Below are positions 26,011-34,554 of a stretch of DNA of 64,000 nt, piece by piece. Position 1 is the stretch's first letter, and every line of letters starts with the position of its first letter. Below the pieces are notes generated by a model, which saw nothing but the letters and a program-made list of their open reading frames with translations, had not been told where the DNA came from and made no database searches. This stretch comes from Lachnospira multipara ATCC 19207 (GTDB lineage: Bacteria > Bacillota > Clostridia > Lachnospirales > Lachnospiraceae): NCBI RefSeq assembly GCF_000424105.1, contig NZ_AUJG01000002.1:248001-312000 (forward strand), written 5' to 3'. Position numbers and translations under genes: made by a program.

Positions 26011-27453
26011 ATGAAAAATAAGGAACCGATAGATATTAGGAAATATTTAGGACTTACACTTGCATTTTCTATTTCTTTTATACTAGCAATGTTAGTATAT
26101 TTTATGATTGATAGAGCTAGCTATATAAGTAAATTTCTAAATGGCATAATAAAAACCTTAATGCCTTTTTTAATAGGTGCCTGCTTGGCCTATATTATCT
26201 GTCCTATGGTAAATGGTCTAAATTTATTATACCAAAAGCTTTTTAAAAAACTAAAAGAAGAAAGAAGATTAGCCCTTGCTAATTCTTTTAGTATCTACAC
26301 AGGTATTATAATTGCAGCGCTTATTATAATTTTCGTTATTGTTATGATTATTCCAAACCTTGTTAACAGTATTATAAGAATTGTGCAATTAGCACCTTCG
26401 GCCATTGATAAATTCTATGATTTTGCAATTAATTTTTTGCAGTCAAATGAATTTATTAGGGAGCATTCTCAAAATATTATTAATACAAGTTATGACTTTG
26501 CAAAAGATTATATTAATAACAATCTAGTTAAAAACTCAGATGTTATCCTATCTAATCTTACAATCGGTGTAATGGGAGTATTAAATCTATTTTTTAACTT
26601 ACTTATTGGTTTTATTGTTGCAATCTATCTTCTTTTTATGCGCAAAAAACTTGCTAAACAAGGTAAGATGATAATTTATAGCATTTTCAAAGAAAAAGAA
26701 GCAGAATCCATTATGGATGAATTTGAATTTGTTGATAAGGTATTTTCAGGCTTCCTTATTGGTAAAATTGTAGACGCCATTGTAATTGCCATCATATGTT
26801 ACTTTATGCTTATATTTTATAAATTGCTAAATCCTGGCGTTGAAACTATGAACGAAGTCATGATTGCAGTAATTGTAGGCATATTTAATGTCATTCCTTT
26901 CTTTGGATGGTACATAGCTTGGGCTATTGGCATTATACTTTGCTTAATTGTAAATCCAGGACAAGCCATATATTTCCTCGTGTTTAACTTTATTCTTCAG
27001 CAAATCGATGGAAATATTATAGGACCAAAAATTTTAGGAAACAGTACAGGTATCTCTGGCTTTTGGGTATTATTTGCCATCCTTTTATTCGGACACATTT
27101 GGGGCTTCTTTGGAATGTTAATTGGTGTTCCAATATTTGCCATAATTTATCACTTCATCAAGAAGGCTATTTTCAAAGGACTATTAAAAAAAGGACAGTT
27201 TAAAATGGCGGTGGATTATGAAAATGAATATCCAACGAAGGAAAATGAAAAGTTTAGTGAGAAGATGAAGACCGCATATGAAAGAATTAAGGAAGATCAA
27301 TTAAAACAAAAAGAAGAAATAGTAAAGCAAAGGGAAGAACAAAAAAGAATAAAAGAAGAGCTAAAGGAAAGCAAAAGGCTCAAAAAGGAAAACAAACAAA
27401 AAGAAGAAAATATAGAAATTGACTCTGAAATAGAAGAGGATGAAGAAGAATAA
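26011..27453 (+). CDS. AI-2E family transporter (PerM-like membrane protein)
   Basis: A 480-residue integral membrane protein of the AI-2E (PerM/YdbI) family. Several hydrophobic segments fall in pairs at about 14-35, 47-65, 92-115 and 180-205, with a cluster at about 245-385. The stretch GIFNVIPFFGWYIAW and the later QQIDGNIIGPKILG are family features. Members include exporters and Na+/H+ antiporters; the substrate cannot be read from sequence. The last 90 residues are a highly charged Lys/Glu coiled-coil tail, longer than in typical members. AGGGGG lies before the ATG. It stands alone in the ftsY-ylxM interval. Confidence 0.88.
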   Translation: MKNKEPIDIRKYLGLTLAFSISFILAMLVYFMIDRASYISKFLNGIIKTLMPFLIGACLAYIICPMVNGLNLLYQKLFKKLKEERRLALANSFSIYTGIIIAALIIIFVIVMIIPNLVNSIIRIVQLAPSAIDKFYDFAINFLQSNEFIREHSQNIINTSYDFAKDYINNNLVKNSDVILSNLTIGVMGVLNLFFNLLIGFIVAIYLLFMRKKLAKQGKMIIYSIFKEKEAESIMDEFEFVDKVFSGFLIGKIVDAIVIAIICYFMLIFYKLLNPGVETMNEVMIAVIVGIFNVIPFFGWYIAWAIGIILCLIVNPGQAIYFLVFNFILQQIDGNIIGPKILGNSTGISGFWVLFAILLFGHIWGFFGMLIGVPIFAIIYHFIKKAIFKGLLKKGQFKMAVDYENEYPTKENEKFSEKMKTAYERIKEDQLKQKEEIVKQREEQKRIKEELKESKRLKKENKQKEENIEIDSEIEEDEEE

Positions 27454-27489
27454 TTTTTTAAATTTTCTTCCTCTGTCAAGTTTTTTTAC

Positions 27490-27518
27490 TTGACATTAAA
27501 AATGCTATATGATATTCT
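27490..27518 (+). promoter_or_regulatory. promoter of ylxM-ffh
   Basis: TTGACA (27490-27495) and TATTCT (27513-27518) are spaced by 17 bases, with TGA directly before the -10 (extended -10). The -35 box lies in the right arm of the dyad TGTCAAG...CTTGACA (27474-27495), which may end the upstream transcript or form an operator. Confidence 0.75.
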
Positions 27519-27567
27519 ATTCAAGGTTTAATTGAAACAAGCTAAATTTACATAAAGGTAAGGAATT

Positions 27568-27912
27568 ATGGAGAAGATTGTTGAGCAGGCTCTTCTATAT
27601 GACTTTTATGGAGAGTTACTAAATGAACATCAAAGAAAAGTCTATGAAGATGCAATATTTAACGATTTATCATTTAGTGAAATTGCTGATGAATATGGAA
27701 TCTCTAGACAAGGAGTTTTTGATTTAATTAAGCGTGTCAATAAGACATTGGCCAATTATGAATCTAAACTTCACCTTATTGAGAAGTTTCAAGAAACTAA
27801 GACAAAGGTTGCAAGAATAGATTCTTTAGCTGATTCTTATCTAGAGAATAATGATGAGAATTTAATACTAGATATCAAGAAGATATCTAAAGAAATACTA
27901 GATGAATTTTAG
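27568..27912 (+). CDS. ylxM: YlxM family DNA-binding protein
   Basis: A 114-residue helix-turn-helix protein resembling the region 4 fold of sigma factors. The HTH reads LSFSEIADEYGISRQGVFDLIKRV (split here at about residues 31-54). YlxM is nearly always encoded directly upstream of ffh and is thought to act with the SRP system; the mechanism is not established for this lineage. AAGGAAT precedes the ATG. The ffh start lies 9 bases after the stop. Confidence 0.93.
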   Translation: MEKIVEQALLYDFYGELLNEHQRKVYEDAIFNDLSFSEIADEYGISRQGVFDLIKRVNKTLANYESKLHLIEKFQETKTKVARIDSLADSYLENNDENLILDIKKISKEILDEF

Positions 27913-27921
27913 AGGTGTTAC

Positions 27922-29274
27922 ATGGCATTTGATAGTCTTTCAGATAAACTACAGAATGTATTTAAGAACCTTCGAAGTAAGGGACGATTAACAGAAAGTG
28001 ATGTTAAGGCAGCCCTTAAAGAAGTTAAGATGGCTTTACTTGAAGCTGATGTAAACTTTAAAGTTGTAAAAAACTTTGTTAAGTCAGTGGAGGAAAGAGC
28101 AGTAGGTCAGGATGTTTTAACAAGTTTAACTCCTGGACAGATGGTCATTAAGATAGTTAACGAAGAGATGGTTAACTTAATGGGATCTGAAACTACCGAG
28201 ATAAAGCTAAAGTCCGGTAATGAAATTACCGTAATTATGATGGCCGGTCTTCAGGGTGCTGGTAAAACAACTACAACAGCTAAGTTAGCTGGAAAGTTTA
28301 AAGCTAAGGGTAAGAAACCTTTACTAGTTGCCTGTGATGTTTATAGACCTGCAGCTGTTGAGCAGTTACAGATAAATGGTAAGAAGCAAGAGGTAGAAGT
28401 TTTCTCAATGGGAACTAATAACAGCCCAATTGATATTGCCAAAGCTGCTATTAATCATGCTAAGGATAATAACTTTAATGTTGTTATTTTAGATACAGCC
28501 GGTAGACTTCATGTTGATGAAGATATGATGAACGAGCTTATTGAAATTAAGAAGAACGTAGAAGTTGATCAGACAATCTTAGTTGTAGATTCTATGACTG
28601 GTCAGGATGCAGTTAATGTTTCTGCTTCCTTTGATGAGAAGATTGGAATTGACGGAGTTATCTTAACAAAGCTTGACGGCGATACAAGAGGTGGTGCTGC
28701 ACTTTCAATTAAAGCAGTAACTGGTAAGCCAATTCTCTATGTTGGTATGGGTGAGAAGTTATCTGACCTTGAACAGTTTTATCCAGATAGAATGGCAAGC
28801 CGAATCCTTGGTATGGGCGATGTACTTACTCTTATTGAGAAGGCAGAAGCTCAGATAGATGCCACTAAGGCCAAAGAGATGGAGAACAAGTTAAAGAAAG
28901 CAGAGTTTGACTTTAACGATTTCCTCGATTCCATGGATCAGATTAGTAACATGGGTGGTATCGGTTCAATACTTGGTATGTTACCGGGTATGGGACTTGG
29001 CTCTAAGATGAAGGATGTTTCAATCGATGAGAATGAAGCAGAAGCCAATTTAAAGAAAACAAGAGCAATTATTCAATCTATGACAAAGAAAGAAAGATCT
29101 CATCCAGATATTCTTAATCCGTCAAGAAAGAATAGAATTGCAAGAGGTGCAGGCGTAGATATTGCAGAAGTTAATCGTCTTGTTAAGCAATTTGAGCAGA
29201 TGAAGAAGATGATGAAGCAGATGCCTGGAATGATGAAAGGTGGTAAAAAGGGTCGATTCAGATTACCTTTTTAA
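27922..29274 (+). CDS. ffh: signal recognition particle protein Ffh
   Basis: The SRP GTPase that binds signal peptides on nascent chains, together with the 4.5S RNA (not in this window). The 450-residue protein has an N domain, a G domain with GLQGAGKTTTTAKLAG (about 108-123), DVYRPAAVEQL, DTAGRLHVDE and TKLDGDTRGG, and a methionine-rich M domain ending QMPGMMKGGKKGR. Length and layout are standard. AGAGGTG precedes the ATG. rpsP follows after 37 bases. Confidence 0.98.
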   Translation: MAFDSLSDKLQNVFKNLRSKGRLTESDVKAALKEVKMALLEADVNFKVVKNFVKSVEERAVGQDVLTSLTPGQMVIKIVNEEMVNLMGSETTEIKLKSGNEITVIMMAGLQGAGKTTTTAKLAGKFKAKGKKPLLVACDVYRPAAVEQLQINGKKQEVEVFSMGTNNSPIDIAKAAINHAKDNNFNVVILDTAGRLHVDEDMMNELIEIKKNVEVDQTILVVDSMTGQDAVNVSASFDEKIGIDGVILTKLDGDTRGGAALSIKAVTGKPILYVGMGEKLSDLEQFYPDRMASRILGMGDVLTLIEKAEAQIDATKAKEMENKLKKAEFDFNDFLDSMDQISNMGGIGSILGMLPGMGLGSKMKDVSIDENEAEANLKKTRAIIQSMTKKERSHPDILNPSRKNRIARGAGVDIAEVNRLVKQFEQMKKMMKQMPGMMKGGKKGRFRLPF

Positions 29275-29311
29275 CATATATCAGCAAATTATTTAGGAGG
29301 TGAAATTTAAC

Positions 29312-29554
29312 ATGGTAAAGATTAGATTAAAGAGATTAGGTGAGAAGAAGTCTCCTTTCTATAGAGTAATCGTAGCAGATTCAAGATCTCCAAGAAATGG
29401 TAGATTCATTGATCAGATTGGTACTTATGATCCTAATTATGAACCAGCTAAGATTAACATCGATGCAGAAGCTGCTAAGAAGTGGTTAGCTAACGGTGCT
29501 CAGCCAACTGAGGTAGTTAGCAAGCTTTTCAAGGCTGCTGGTATCGAAAAGTAA
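29312..29554 (+). CDS. rpsP: 30S ribosomal protein S16
   Basis: An 80-residue small-subunit protein. [20 protein letters not shown] and [19 protein letters not shown] are the family signature. AGGAGG lies 10 bases before the chosen ATG; an in-frame upstream extension of four codons lacks any such site. It is followed by khpA, the usual order. Confidence 0.98.
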   Translation: MVKIRLKRLGEKKSPFYRVIVADSRSPRNGRFIDQIGTYDPNYEPAKINIDAEAAKKWLANGAQPTEVVSKLFKAAGIEK

Positions 29555-29579
29555 TTGACTAGTAGTGGAGGTGTGGTCT

Positions 29580-29810
29580 ATGAAAGAATTAGTAGAAATT
29601 ATCGCTAAAGCGCTAGTTGATAATCCCGATGAAGTTGTAGTAACTGAAACTGAAAAAGACAAGGCAATTGTAATTGATTTAAAAGTTGCTTCTTCTGATA
29701 TGGGTAAAGTAATCGGTAAATCAGGTAGAATTGCAAAGTCTATTAGAGCAGTTGTTTCAGCTGCTGCACAGAAAACCGACAAAAAGGTTATAGTCGAAAT
29801 TGACAACTAG
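29580..29810 (+). CDS. khpA: KH-domain RNA-binding protein KhpA
   Basis: A 76-residue single KH-domain protein. The GxxG loop is seen in KVIGKSGRIAKSIRAVV (about 44-60). KhpA, usually with KhpB, binds RNA and affects cell division and elongation in Gram-positives. GGAGGTG lies before the chosen ATG. It lies between rpsP and, in most relatives, rimM; here a terminator follows 17 bases after the stop and two nuclease-type genes intervene. Confidence 0.94.
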   Translation: MKELVEIIAKALVDNPDEVVVTETEKDKAIVIDLKVASSDMGKVIGKSGRIAKSIRAVVSAAAQKTDKKVIVEIDN

Positions 29811-29826
29811 TTAATGGAGAACTATT

Positions 29827-29865
29827 TGAGAGAGATTAAGTTTAGCTTAGTTTCTCTCTTTTTTT
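29827..29865 (+). terminator. intrinsic terminator after khpA
   Basis: GAGAGAGATTAAG pairs with CTTAGTTTCTCTC around a short TTTAG loop and is followed by seven T residues. It lies inside a possible upstream extension of the next gene, which argues that the next gene starts later, at the TTG. Confidence 0.85.
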
Positions 29866-29888
29866 GTATCTTAGTTTACTTGGCTCAC

Positions 29889-29917
29889 TTTACATGTGCT
29901 TCAAAGTTTATTACAAT
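29889..29917 (+). promoter_or_regulatory. promoter of the SbcD/YhaN-like pair
   Basis: TTTACA (29889-29894) and TACAAT (29912-29917) are spaced by exactly 17 bases, between the khpA terminator and the TTG start. It gives the inserted pair its own transcription. Confidence 0.65.
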
Positions 29918-29960
29918 ATTTATGTTTTTTAAGAAACTAAAAGACATTGGGAGGAATACA

Positions 29961-31088
29961 TTGAAAATTATACATTGTGCAGATTTGCACCTAGATTCGT
30001 CCTTAACAGCTAATTTTAATGCAGGACAGACTAAGGAAAGAAAACTAGAACTGATAAATAGCTTCGAAAGATTACTTCGCTATGCCGATGAGAATCTTGT
30101 AGATGCTGTTATTATCGCTGGGGATTTATTTGATAAGCCAATCGTTAGTAAGACTACAAAGAATATTGTTCTTGATGGAATTACTAGATTAAAAGATATA
30201 GATTTTTACTACTTAAAGGGAAATCACGACGAGTTTAATTCCCTTGATCAACTAAGAAACTTACCGGAGAATTTGCATTTATTTAATAATGAATGGCAGA
30301 CCTATACAGCATTTTCTTCGGATTATTATGATATAACAATTTCAGGAAAAGAGCTAACTAGTAGGGATTCTAATCTAGACTTAGAGGGCCTTGAGCTTGA
30401 AGCTTCTGACTTTAACATAGTCTGCCTACATGGTCAGCTAACAGGCTACGAATCTAAAAAGGATGACATAAACATTCCTTTAAATGGCCTTGTAGGGAAG
30501 AATATCGACTATTTAGCCCTTGGCCATATTCATAAAGAAAGCGTCGGAGAAATCGATTCTAGGGGCATTTATGCCTATTCTGGAGCGCTAGAGGGCCGCG
30601 GCTTTGATGAGCTTGGGGAGAAGGGATTTATTTTACTAAATATTGATGAGGAAAATCACAGCTTTACTCACGAGTTTATTCCCTTTGCTAAAAGAACCCT
30701 TGAAGAAGTATGGGTGGACATTACAGATGCATATACAAGCCTTGATGTTATTGAGCTTGCAACAGAGGCTATTAATGAAGCTAATATCCCTAAAACCTCT
30801 CTTATTAAGCTAGTCCTTGTGGGAGAAGTCCTTGTGGAGGCGGATATTAATGAAAATGTAATCAAGCGCCATTTTGAAAACGACTTCTTCTACATTAAAA
30901 TCGTAAACGACAGCCGATTTAAGCTAAATATTAGCGACTACGCCCATGAAGAGTCCTTGAAAGGTGAATTTGTAAGGTTAATTGCTACAGATAAGGAACT
31001 TTCAAATAAGGACAAGATGCAAATAATTAATATTGGAATTAAAGCGTTAACTAACGATTTAGGAAAGCAGGACTATGAGATTAATTAG
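29961..31088 (+). CDS. SbcD/YhaO-like DNA repair metallophosphoesterase
   Basis: A 375-residue calcineurin-like phosphoesterase of the SbcD/Mre11/YhaO group, likely a DNA nuclease acting with the ATPase encoded next. Motifs in order are CADLHLDS (6-13), AGDLFDKP (about 53), KGNHDEF (about 86), CLHGQLTG and LGHIHKE (about 187). The TTG start has GGGAGG 6 bases upstream and gives the expected (M)KIIHCADLHLDS opening. An earlier ATG in frame would translate through the khpA terminator. The coding end overlaps the next gene by 14 bases. Confidence 0.9.
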   Translation: MKIIHCADLHLDSSLTANFNAGQTKERKLELINSFERLLRYADENLVDAVIIAGDLFDKPIVSKTTKNIVLDGITRLKDIDFYYLKGNHDEFNSLDQLRNLPENLHLFNNEWQTYTAFSSDYYDITISGKELTSRDSNLDLEGLELEASDFNIVCLHGQLTGYESKKDDINIPLNGLVGKNIDYLALGHIHKESVGEIDSRGIYAYSGALEGRGFDELGEKGFILLNIDEENHSFTHEFIPFAKRTLEEVWVDITDAYTSLDVIELATEAINEANIPKTSLIKLVLVGEVLVEADINENVIKRHFENDFFYIKIVNDSRFKLNISDYAHEESLKGEFVRLIATDKELSNKDKMQIINIGIKALTNDLGKQDYEIN

Positions 31089-32814
31089 CTGTCATATTGA
31101 GAATTTTGGTAAGCTGTCAAATTTTGATTACAATTTTAACGAAACTAAAAATATCATCCTAGAGGACAACGGCTGGGGAAAGACGACTCTTGCAGCCTTT
31201 ATTCGTGTCATGTTTTACGGTTTTGCAAACCCTCTAAAAAAGGATGATTATGAAAATGAAAGAAAGAGATTTAAACCTTGGAAAGGCGGAGTTTATGGCG
31301 GCAGCCTAAGCTTTAGCGTTAATAACAAGGAATATATAATTAACCGTGTCTTTTTTGATAGAGAAAAGGAAGATACATTTTCCATAAGAGACGCCCACAC
31401 TTTACTTGAGACTACAGACTTTAGTAAAAACATTGGGGAGGAAATCTTTAAGATTAATCACGAGTCCTTTAAAAATACCATCTTTGTTGGACAGGACGAG
31501 CTAGAAACCAAGTCTACAAGGGATATTGAGAGCTTGCTTGGCAATGTAAGCTTAGAGGAACTTGATATTAATAACTACGACGACGCCCTTGGCACCATTA
31601 ACGGCCTTATTAATAGTTTAAGCCCTGATAGAAAGACTGGCAGACTCTACAAGCTATCTAGACAGCTTGATAATCTTGAATTTGAAAATCTATCTTTTGA
31701 CGCTAATAAAACACGAGTTTCTAAGTTAGTTGAAAGAGCTAAGTCTTTGGAACATTTTCTAAATAAGGAAAGAAGGGCTAAGTCAGAGCTACAGGGGCTA
31801 ATATTTGAGGAACTATCAAATAAGGGCGAGGAAAAGAAAGAAGTGAAAGAGGAGAAAAAGGAAGAGGCGCCAAAAGATGAGAGGGCAGAAAAGTTAAAGA
31901 AGGACATTTTTAACTTTAATAAGCTTGCCATCAATGAAAAGACTGATGTTATCGGACTTTTTATACTTTTCTTTGGATTTTTCCTAACGGTACTAGGTGT
32001 ATTTTTACAAAATAATAACAGATACCACGTATACGCTTATCCACTGACCTTTATTGGAATTATCATTGTGATTTTCTATGTGTCTAGGACCTTCTTTAAA
32101 AGGGCCGATGATACGGAAGATGATGATGAGGAGGAAGATCCTCATCTAAAAGAGGAAAAAAAGGAAGAAACTAAGGGCTACGAACCTTTTAAATCCGCTG
32201 AGGATGCCGAGTTTAACAGCTCTTCTAGTAAGTATCAGGCTTTAATTGAGAAGATGAAGCTTAATGATAAGAAAATCGATGAGCACACAGGTGAGCTCTA
32301 CCGCCTAAACCGCGAGATTGAGGAGCTTACAAAGGAGATTTTAAAGCAGGAAGAAAATATTACAAGACTAACAGAAATCAAGGAAGAGATAATCGAGCTT
32401 AAGGAAAAGTATGAATATACTCTAAAAGCTAGAGATTATCTAAGCTTGGCTAAGGAAAATTTTGCTAAGCGCTACAATAAGCCAGTAAAAAAGAGCTTTG
32501 ATAAGTTCCTTGGCTATATGCTTGATGAGACGGATGACTACATTTTAAATATAAATAATGAACTAAGAATTAAGGATGCCGGAGAGTTAAGGGACGTGAG
32601 AATGCTAAGTAAGGCCTTTAGAGACGTAATTGGCCTTGCCCTTCGCCTTGCCTTTATTGAGAGTGCCTTTACTAAGGAAAAACCTTTTATTATCCTGGAT
32701 GACCCTTTTGTAAATGTGGATGATAACACACTAGCTCCTTGCCTTAATACGCTAAATATCATCTCAAAGGATTATCAAATTATTTATTTTACTTGCTCAA
32801 TAAGTAGGACCTAG
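31075..32814 (+). CDS. YhaN/SbcC-like AAA ATPase with two membrane segments
   Basis: A 579-residue SMC-like ATPase, partner of the upstream phosphoesterase. The N-terminal head has a P-loop variant DNGWGKTTLAAFIRVMFYG (about 32-50) and the C-terminal head a Walker B FIILDDPFVNVDD (about 538-550). The ABC signature is poor: MLSKAFRDVIGLALRLAF sits where LSGG would be expected. Between the heads, two hydrophobic segments (about 290-310 and 322-342) and a short charged coil are found, as in the membrane-attached YhaN type. It is much shorter than SbcC or YhaN (about 960 residues or more). Confidence 0.82.
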   Translation: MRLISCHIENFGKLSNFDYNFNETKNIILEDNGWGKTTLAAFIRVMFYGFANPLKKDDYENERKRFKPWKGGVYGGSLSFSVNNKEYIINRVFFDREKEDTFSIRDAHTLLETTDFSKNIGEEIFKINHESFKNTIFVGQDELETKSTRDIESLLGNVSLEELDINNYDDALGTINGLINSLSPDRKTGRLYKLSRQLDNLEFENLSFDANKTRVSKLVERAKSLEHFLNKERRAKSELQGLIFEELSNKGEEKKEVKEEKKEEAPKDERAEKLKKDIFNFNKLAINEKTDVIGLFILFFGFFLTVLGVFLQNNNRYHVYAYPLTFIGIIIVIFYVSRTFFKRADDTEDDDEEEDPHLKEEKKEETKGYEPFKSAEDAEFNSSSSKYQALIEKMKLNDKKIDEHTGELYRLNREIEELTKEILKQEENITRLTEIKEEIIELKEKYEYTLKARDYLSLAKENFAKRYNKPVKKSFDKFLGYMLDETDDYILNINNELRIKDAGELRDVRMLSKAFRDVIGLALRLAFIESAFTKEKPFIILDDPFVNVDDNTLAPCLNTLNIISKDYQIIYFTCSISRT

Positions 32815-32851
32815 TTTATAATACGAATACGATTTTAGATTGGAGTAGACT

Positions 32852-33376
32852 ATGAAGAATGATTTATTAAGAGTCGGTGTTATTACATCTACTCATGGAA
32901 TTCGTGGTGAAGTTAAGGTTTTTCCTACAACAGATGATCCACAAAGATTTAAAGATTTAAAGGAATGCATCATTGCTGCAAAAAGAGAGAATATTAACGT
33001 TACAGTGGAATCTGTGAAGTTTTTTAAGCAGTATGTAATAGTTAAATTCAAGGAATTCTCTAATATCAACGATATTGAAATCTATACTAAGTGCGATTTA
33101 ATGGTTACTAGAGAAAATGCAGTTAAGCTCGAAGAAGGAGAATATTTTATCTGCGATTTAGTAGGCCTTGAGGTTATTACAGATGAAGGCCAAAAGATTG
33201 GTAAGTTAAAGGATGTCCTTGAGACTGCTGCCAACAATGTCTATATTGTAGAAGATGAGGATGGGGATGAAATCCTTATTCCTGTTATTGATCAGTGCAT
33301 TTTAGGCCATGACCTAGAGGCTGGCACAATCACTGTTCACCTACTTGATGGCTTATTGGATTTAAATAAAAAATAA
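32852..33376 (+). CDS. rimM: ribosome maturation factor RimM
   Basis: A 174-residue factor for 30S head assembly that binds S19. GVITSTHGIRGEVKVFPTTD near the N terminus is the RimM signature, and the C-terminal PRC-barrel includes NNVYIVEDEDGDEILIPVI. Length is normal. The start is preceded by TGGAG. In most relatives trmD follows; here the next gene is rplS and no trmD is present between them. Confidence 0.96.
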   Translation: MKNDLLRVGVITSTHGIRGEVKVFPTTDDPQRFKDLKECIIAAKRENINVTVESVKFFKQYVIVKFKEFSNINDIEIYTKCDLMVTRENAVKLEEGEYFICDLVGLEVITDEGQKIGKLKDVLETAANNVYIVEDEDGDEILIPVIDQCILGHDLEAGTITVHLLDGLLDLNKK

Positions 33377-33379
33377 AGC

Positions 33380-33408
33380 TTGCATAAAGCGAGGATTTAT
33401 GATAAATT
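33380..33408 (+). promoter_or_regulatory. promoter of rplS
   Basis: TTGCAT (33380-33385) and TAAATT (33403-33408) are spaced by 17 bases, with TGA directly before the -10 (extended -10). It lies immediately after the rimM stop, so rplS can be transcribed on its own. Confidence 0.5.
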
Positions 33409-33414
33409 AATAAA

Positions 33415-33487
33415 GTTGTGAGATAACGAGATGGTCCTCTGTTACAATTCCTGTATTAAGAACATCCAGATTAATAGGAGGTCACAC
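33415..33487 (+). promoter_or_regulatory. candidate ribosomal protein L19 leader
   Basis: The 70-base leader of rplS contains GATGGTCCTCTGTTACAATT and GAACATCCAG, arms of which pair (GATG with CATC), before the ATTAATAGGAGG site. Firmicutes rplS genes often carry a structured autoregulatory leader. The match to that known family is from memory and partial. Confidence 0.45.
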
Positions 33488-33838
33488 ATGGCTAATAGTA
33501 TTATTAAGAGCATCGAAGATGCACAGCTTAAGGCTCAGGCACCTGAGTTCAGAACAGGTGATACAGTTAAGGTATCAGCTAAGATTAAAGAAGGAAACCG
33601 TGAAAGAATTCAGGTTTTCGAAGGTACAGTAATTAAGAAGCAGGGTACAGGCGTACGTGCTACTTTCACTGTAAGAAAGATTTCTAACGGAGTTGGCGTT
33701 GAGAAGACATGGCCACTTCATTCACCTATCGTAGAGAAGGTAGAAGTTACTAGACGTGGTAAGGCTAGACGTGCTAAGCTTTATTACTTAAGACAGAGAA
33801 CAGGTAAGGCTGCTAAGGTTAAGGAATTAGTTAGATAA
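33488..33838 (+). CDS. rplS: 50S ribosomal protein L19
   Basis: A 116-residue large-subunit protein at the 30S-50S interface. [40 protein letters not shown] and the terminal KAKLYYLR-like [19 protein letters not shown] are characteristic. The chosen ATG has AATAGGAGG 8 bases upstream; a longer in-frame extension reads through the leader. It is followed by a strong terminator. Confidence 0.98.
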   Translation: MANSIIKSIEDAQLKAQAPEFRTGDTVKVSAKIKEGNRERIQVFEGTVIKKQGTGVRATFTVRKISNGVGVEKTWPLHSPIVEKVEVTRRGKARRAKLYYLRQRTGKAAKVKELVR

Positions 33839-33861
33839 TTAATTTACGTTAGTGGATCTAT

Positions 33862-33895
33862 AAAGCCCGCAACTTATGTTGTGGGCTTTTTTTTT
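33862..33895 (+). terminator. intrinsic terminator after rplS
   Basis: AAAGCCCGCAAC pairs with GTTGTGGGCTTT around a short loop, followed by nine or more T residues. One of the strongest in the window. Confidence 0.93.
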
Positions 33896-33960
33896 CTACA
33901 TTTTTTTGATATAATCTAGTTTGTTTGTAAATTAATAAAGTTGGGAGAGAATATGGTGAT

Positions 33961-34521
33961 ATGGTAGCATTTAGAAGAAGATACCACGAGAACAAGCAAT
34001 TGCTATTCGTGTGTAAATATATTGTTGATATAATAATGGTGATTGTGGCAGCTTACGTTTTAGTGAGCTTTATAGCCTATAGAGATACTAATGTGGGTAA
34101 CTCCATGAACTCTATTTTAAAGGATGGAGATACAGTTTTAGTTAACCGTTATGCCTATTCTTTAGCTAGCCCTAAAAGATACGACGTTATTGCTTTTAGC
34201 GTAGATGGTGTTAATTCATCTAAGATTTATATTAAAAGAGTAATTGGTCTTCCAGGAGAGACAGTGCTTATTAAAGACGGCAAAGTCTTTATTAATGGTG
34301 AAGAGTTAGAAGACGATGTGGTGGATACAGAGATTTTAACTGCAGGTCTTGCAAGCACAAGCATTACCCTAGATAAGGATGAATATTTTGTTCTAGGTGA
34401 TAATAGAAACAATAGTGAAGACAGTCGTTTCTCATCTATAGGAACAGTAAAGGAAGACAATATAGTTGGCAAGGTTTGGTTCATTTTAAGCCCTGTTAAA
34501 CGTATTAAATTTGTATCATAA
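33961..34521 (+). CDS. lepB: signal peptidase I
   Basis: Membrane serine protease that removes signal peptides from exported proteins. The 186-residue protein has one N-terminal membrane segment (about 19-40), the nucleophile Ser48 in VGNSMNSIL and the general base Lys92 in YIKRVIGLPGE, then box E GDNRNNSEDSRF. Length fits the Gram-positive P-type. The ATG is 14 bases from GGGAGAG; a 4-codon open frame (ATG at 33953, stop at 33967) with better spacing overlaps the start. A TATAAT at 33910 may be its -10. rbgA follows. Confidence 0.95.
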   Translation: MVAFRRRYHENKQLLFVCKYIVDIIMVIVAAYVLVSFIAYRDTNVGNSMNSILKDGDTVLVNRYAYSLASPKRYDVIAFSVDGVNSSKIYIKRVIGLPGETVLIKDGKVFINGEELEDDVVDTEILTAGLASTSITLDKDEYFVLGDNRNNSEDSRFSSIGTVKEDNIVGKVWFILSPVKRIKFVS

Positions 34522-34554
34522 TCAATCATAACTATCATTGAAAGGTGATTCTAT

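Noticed and set aside
29814-29960. 49-codon N-terminal extension of the SbcD-like protein
   Set aside because: It would be translated through a strong terminator hairpin with T7 and overlaps the mapped-by-eye promoter; the TTG at 29961 has a proper ribosome site and gives the family N terminus.
33961-34521. Signal peptidase being a type II or sortase-like protein
   Set aside because: The Ser48/Lys92 dyad and the GDNRNNSEDSR box are diagnostic of signal peptidase I.
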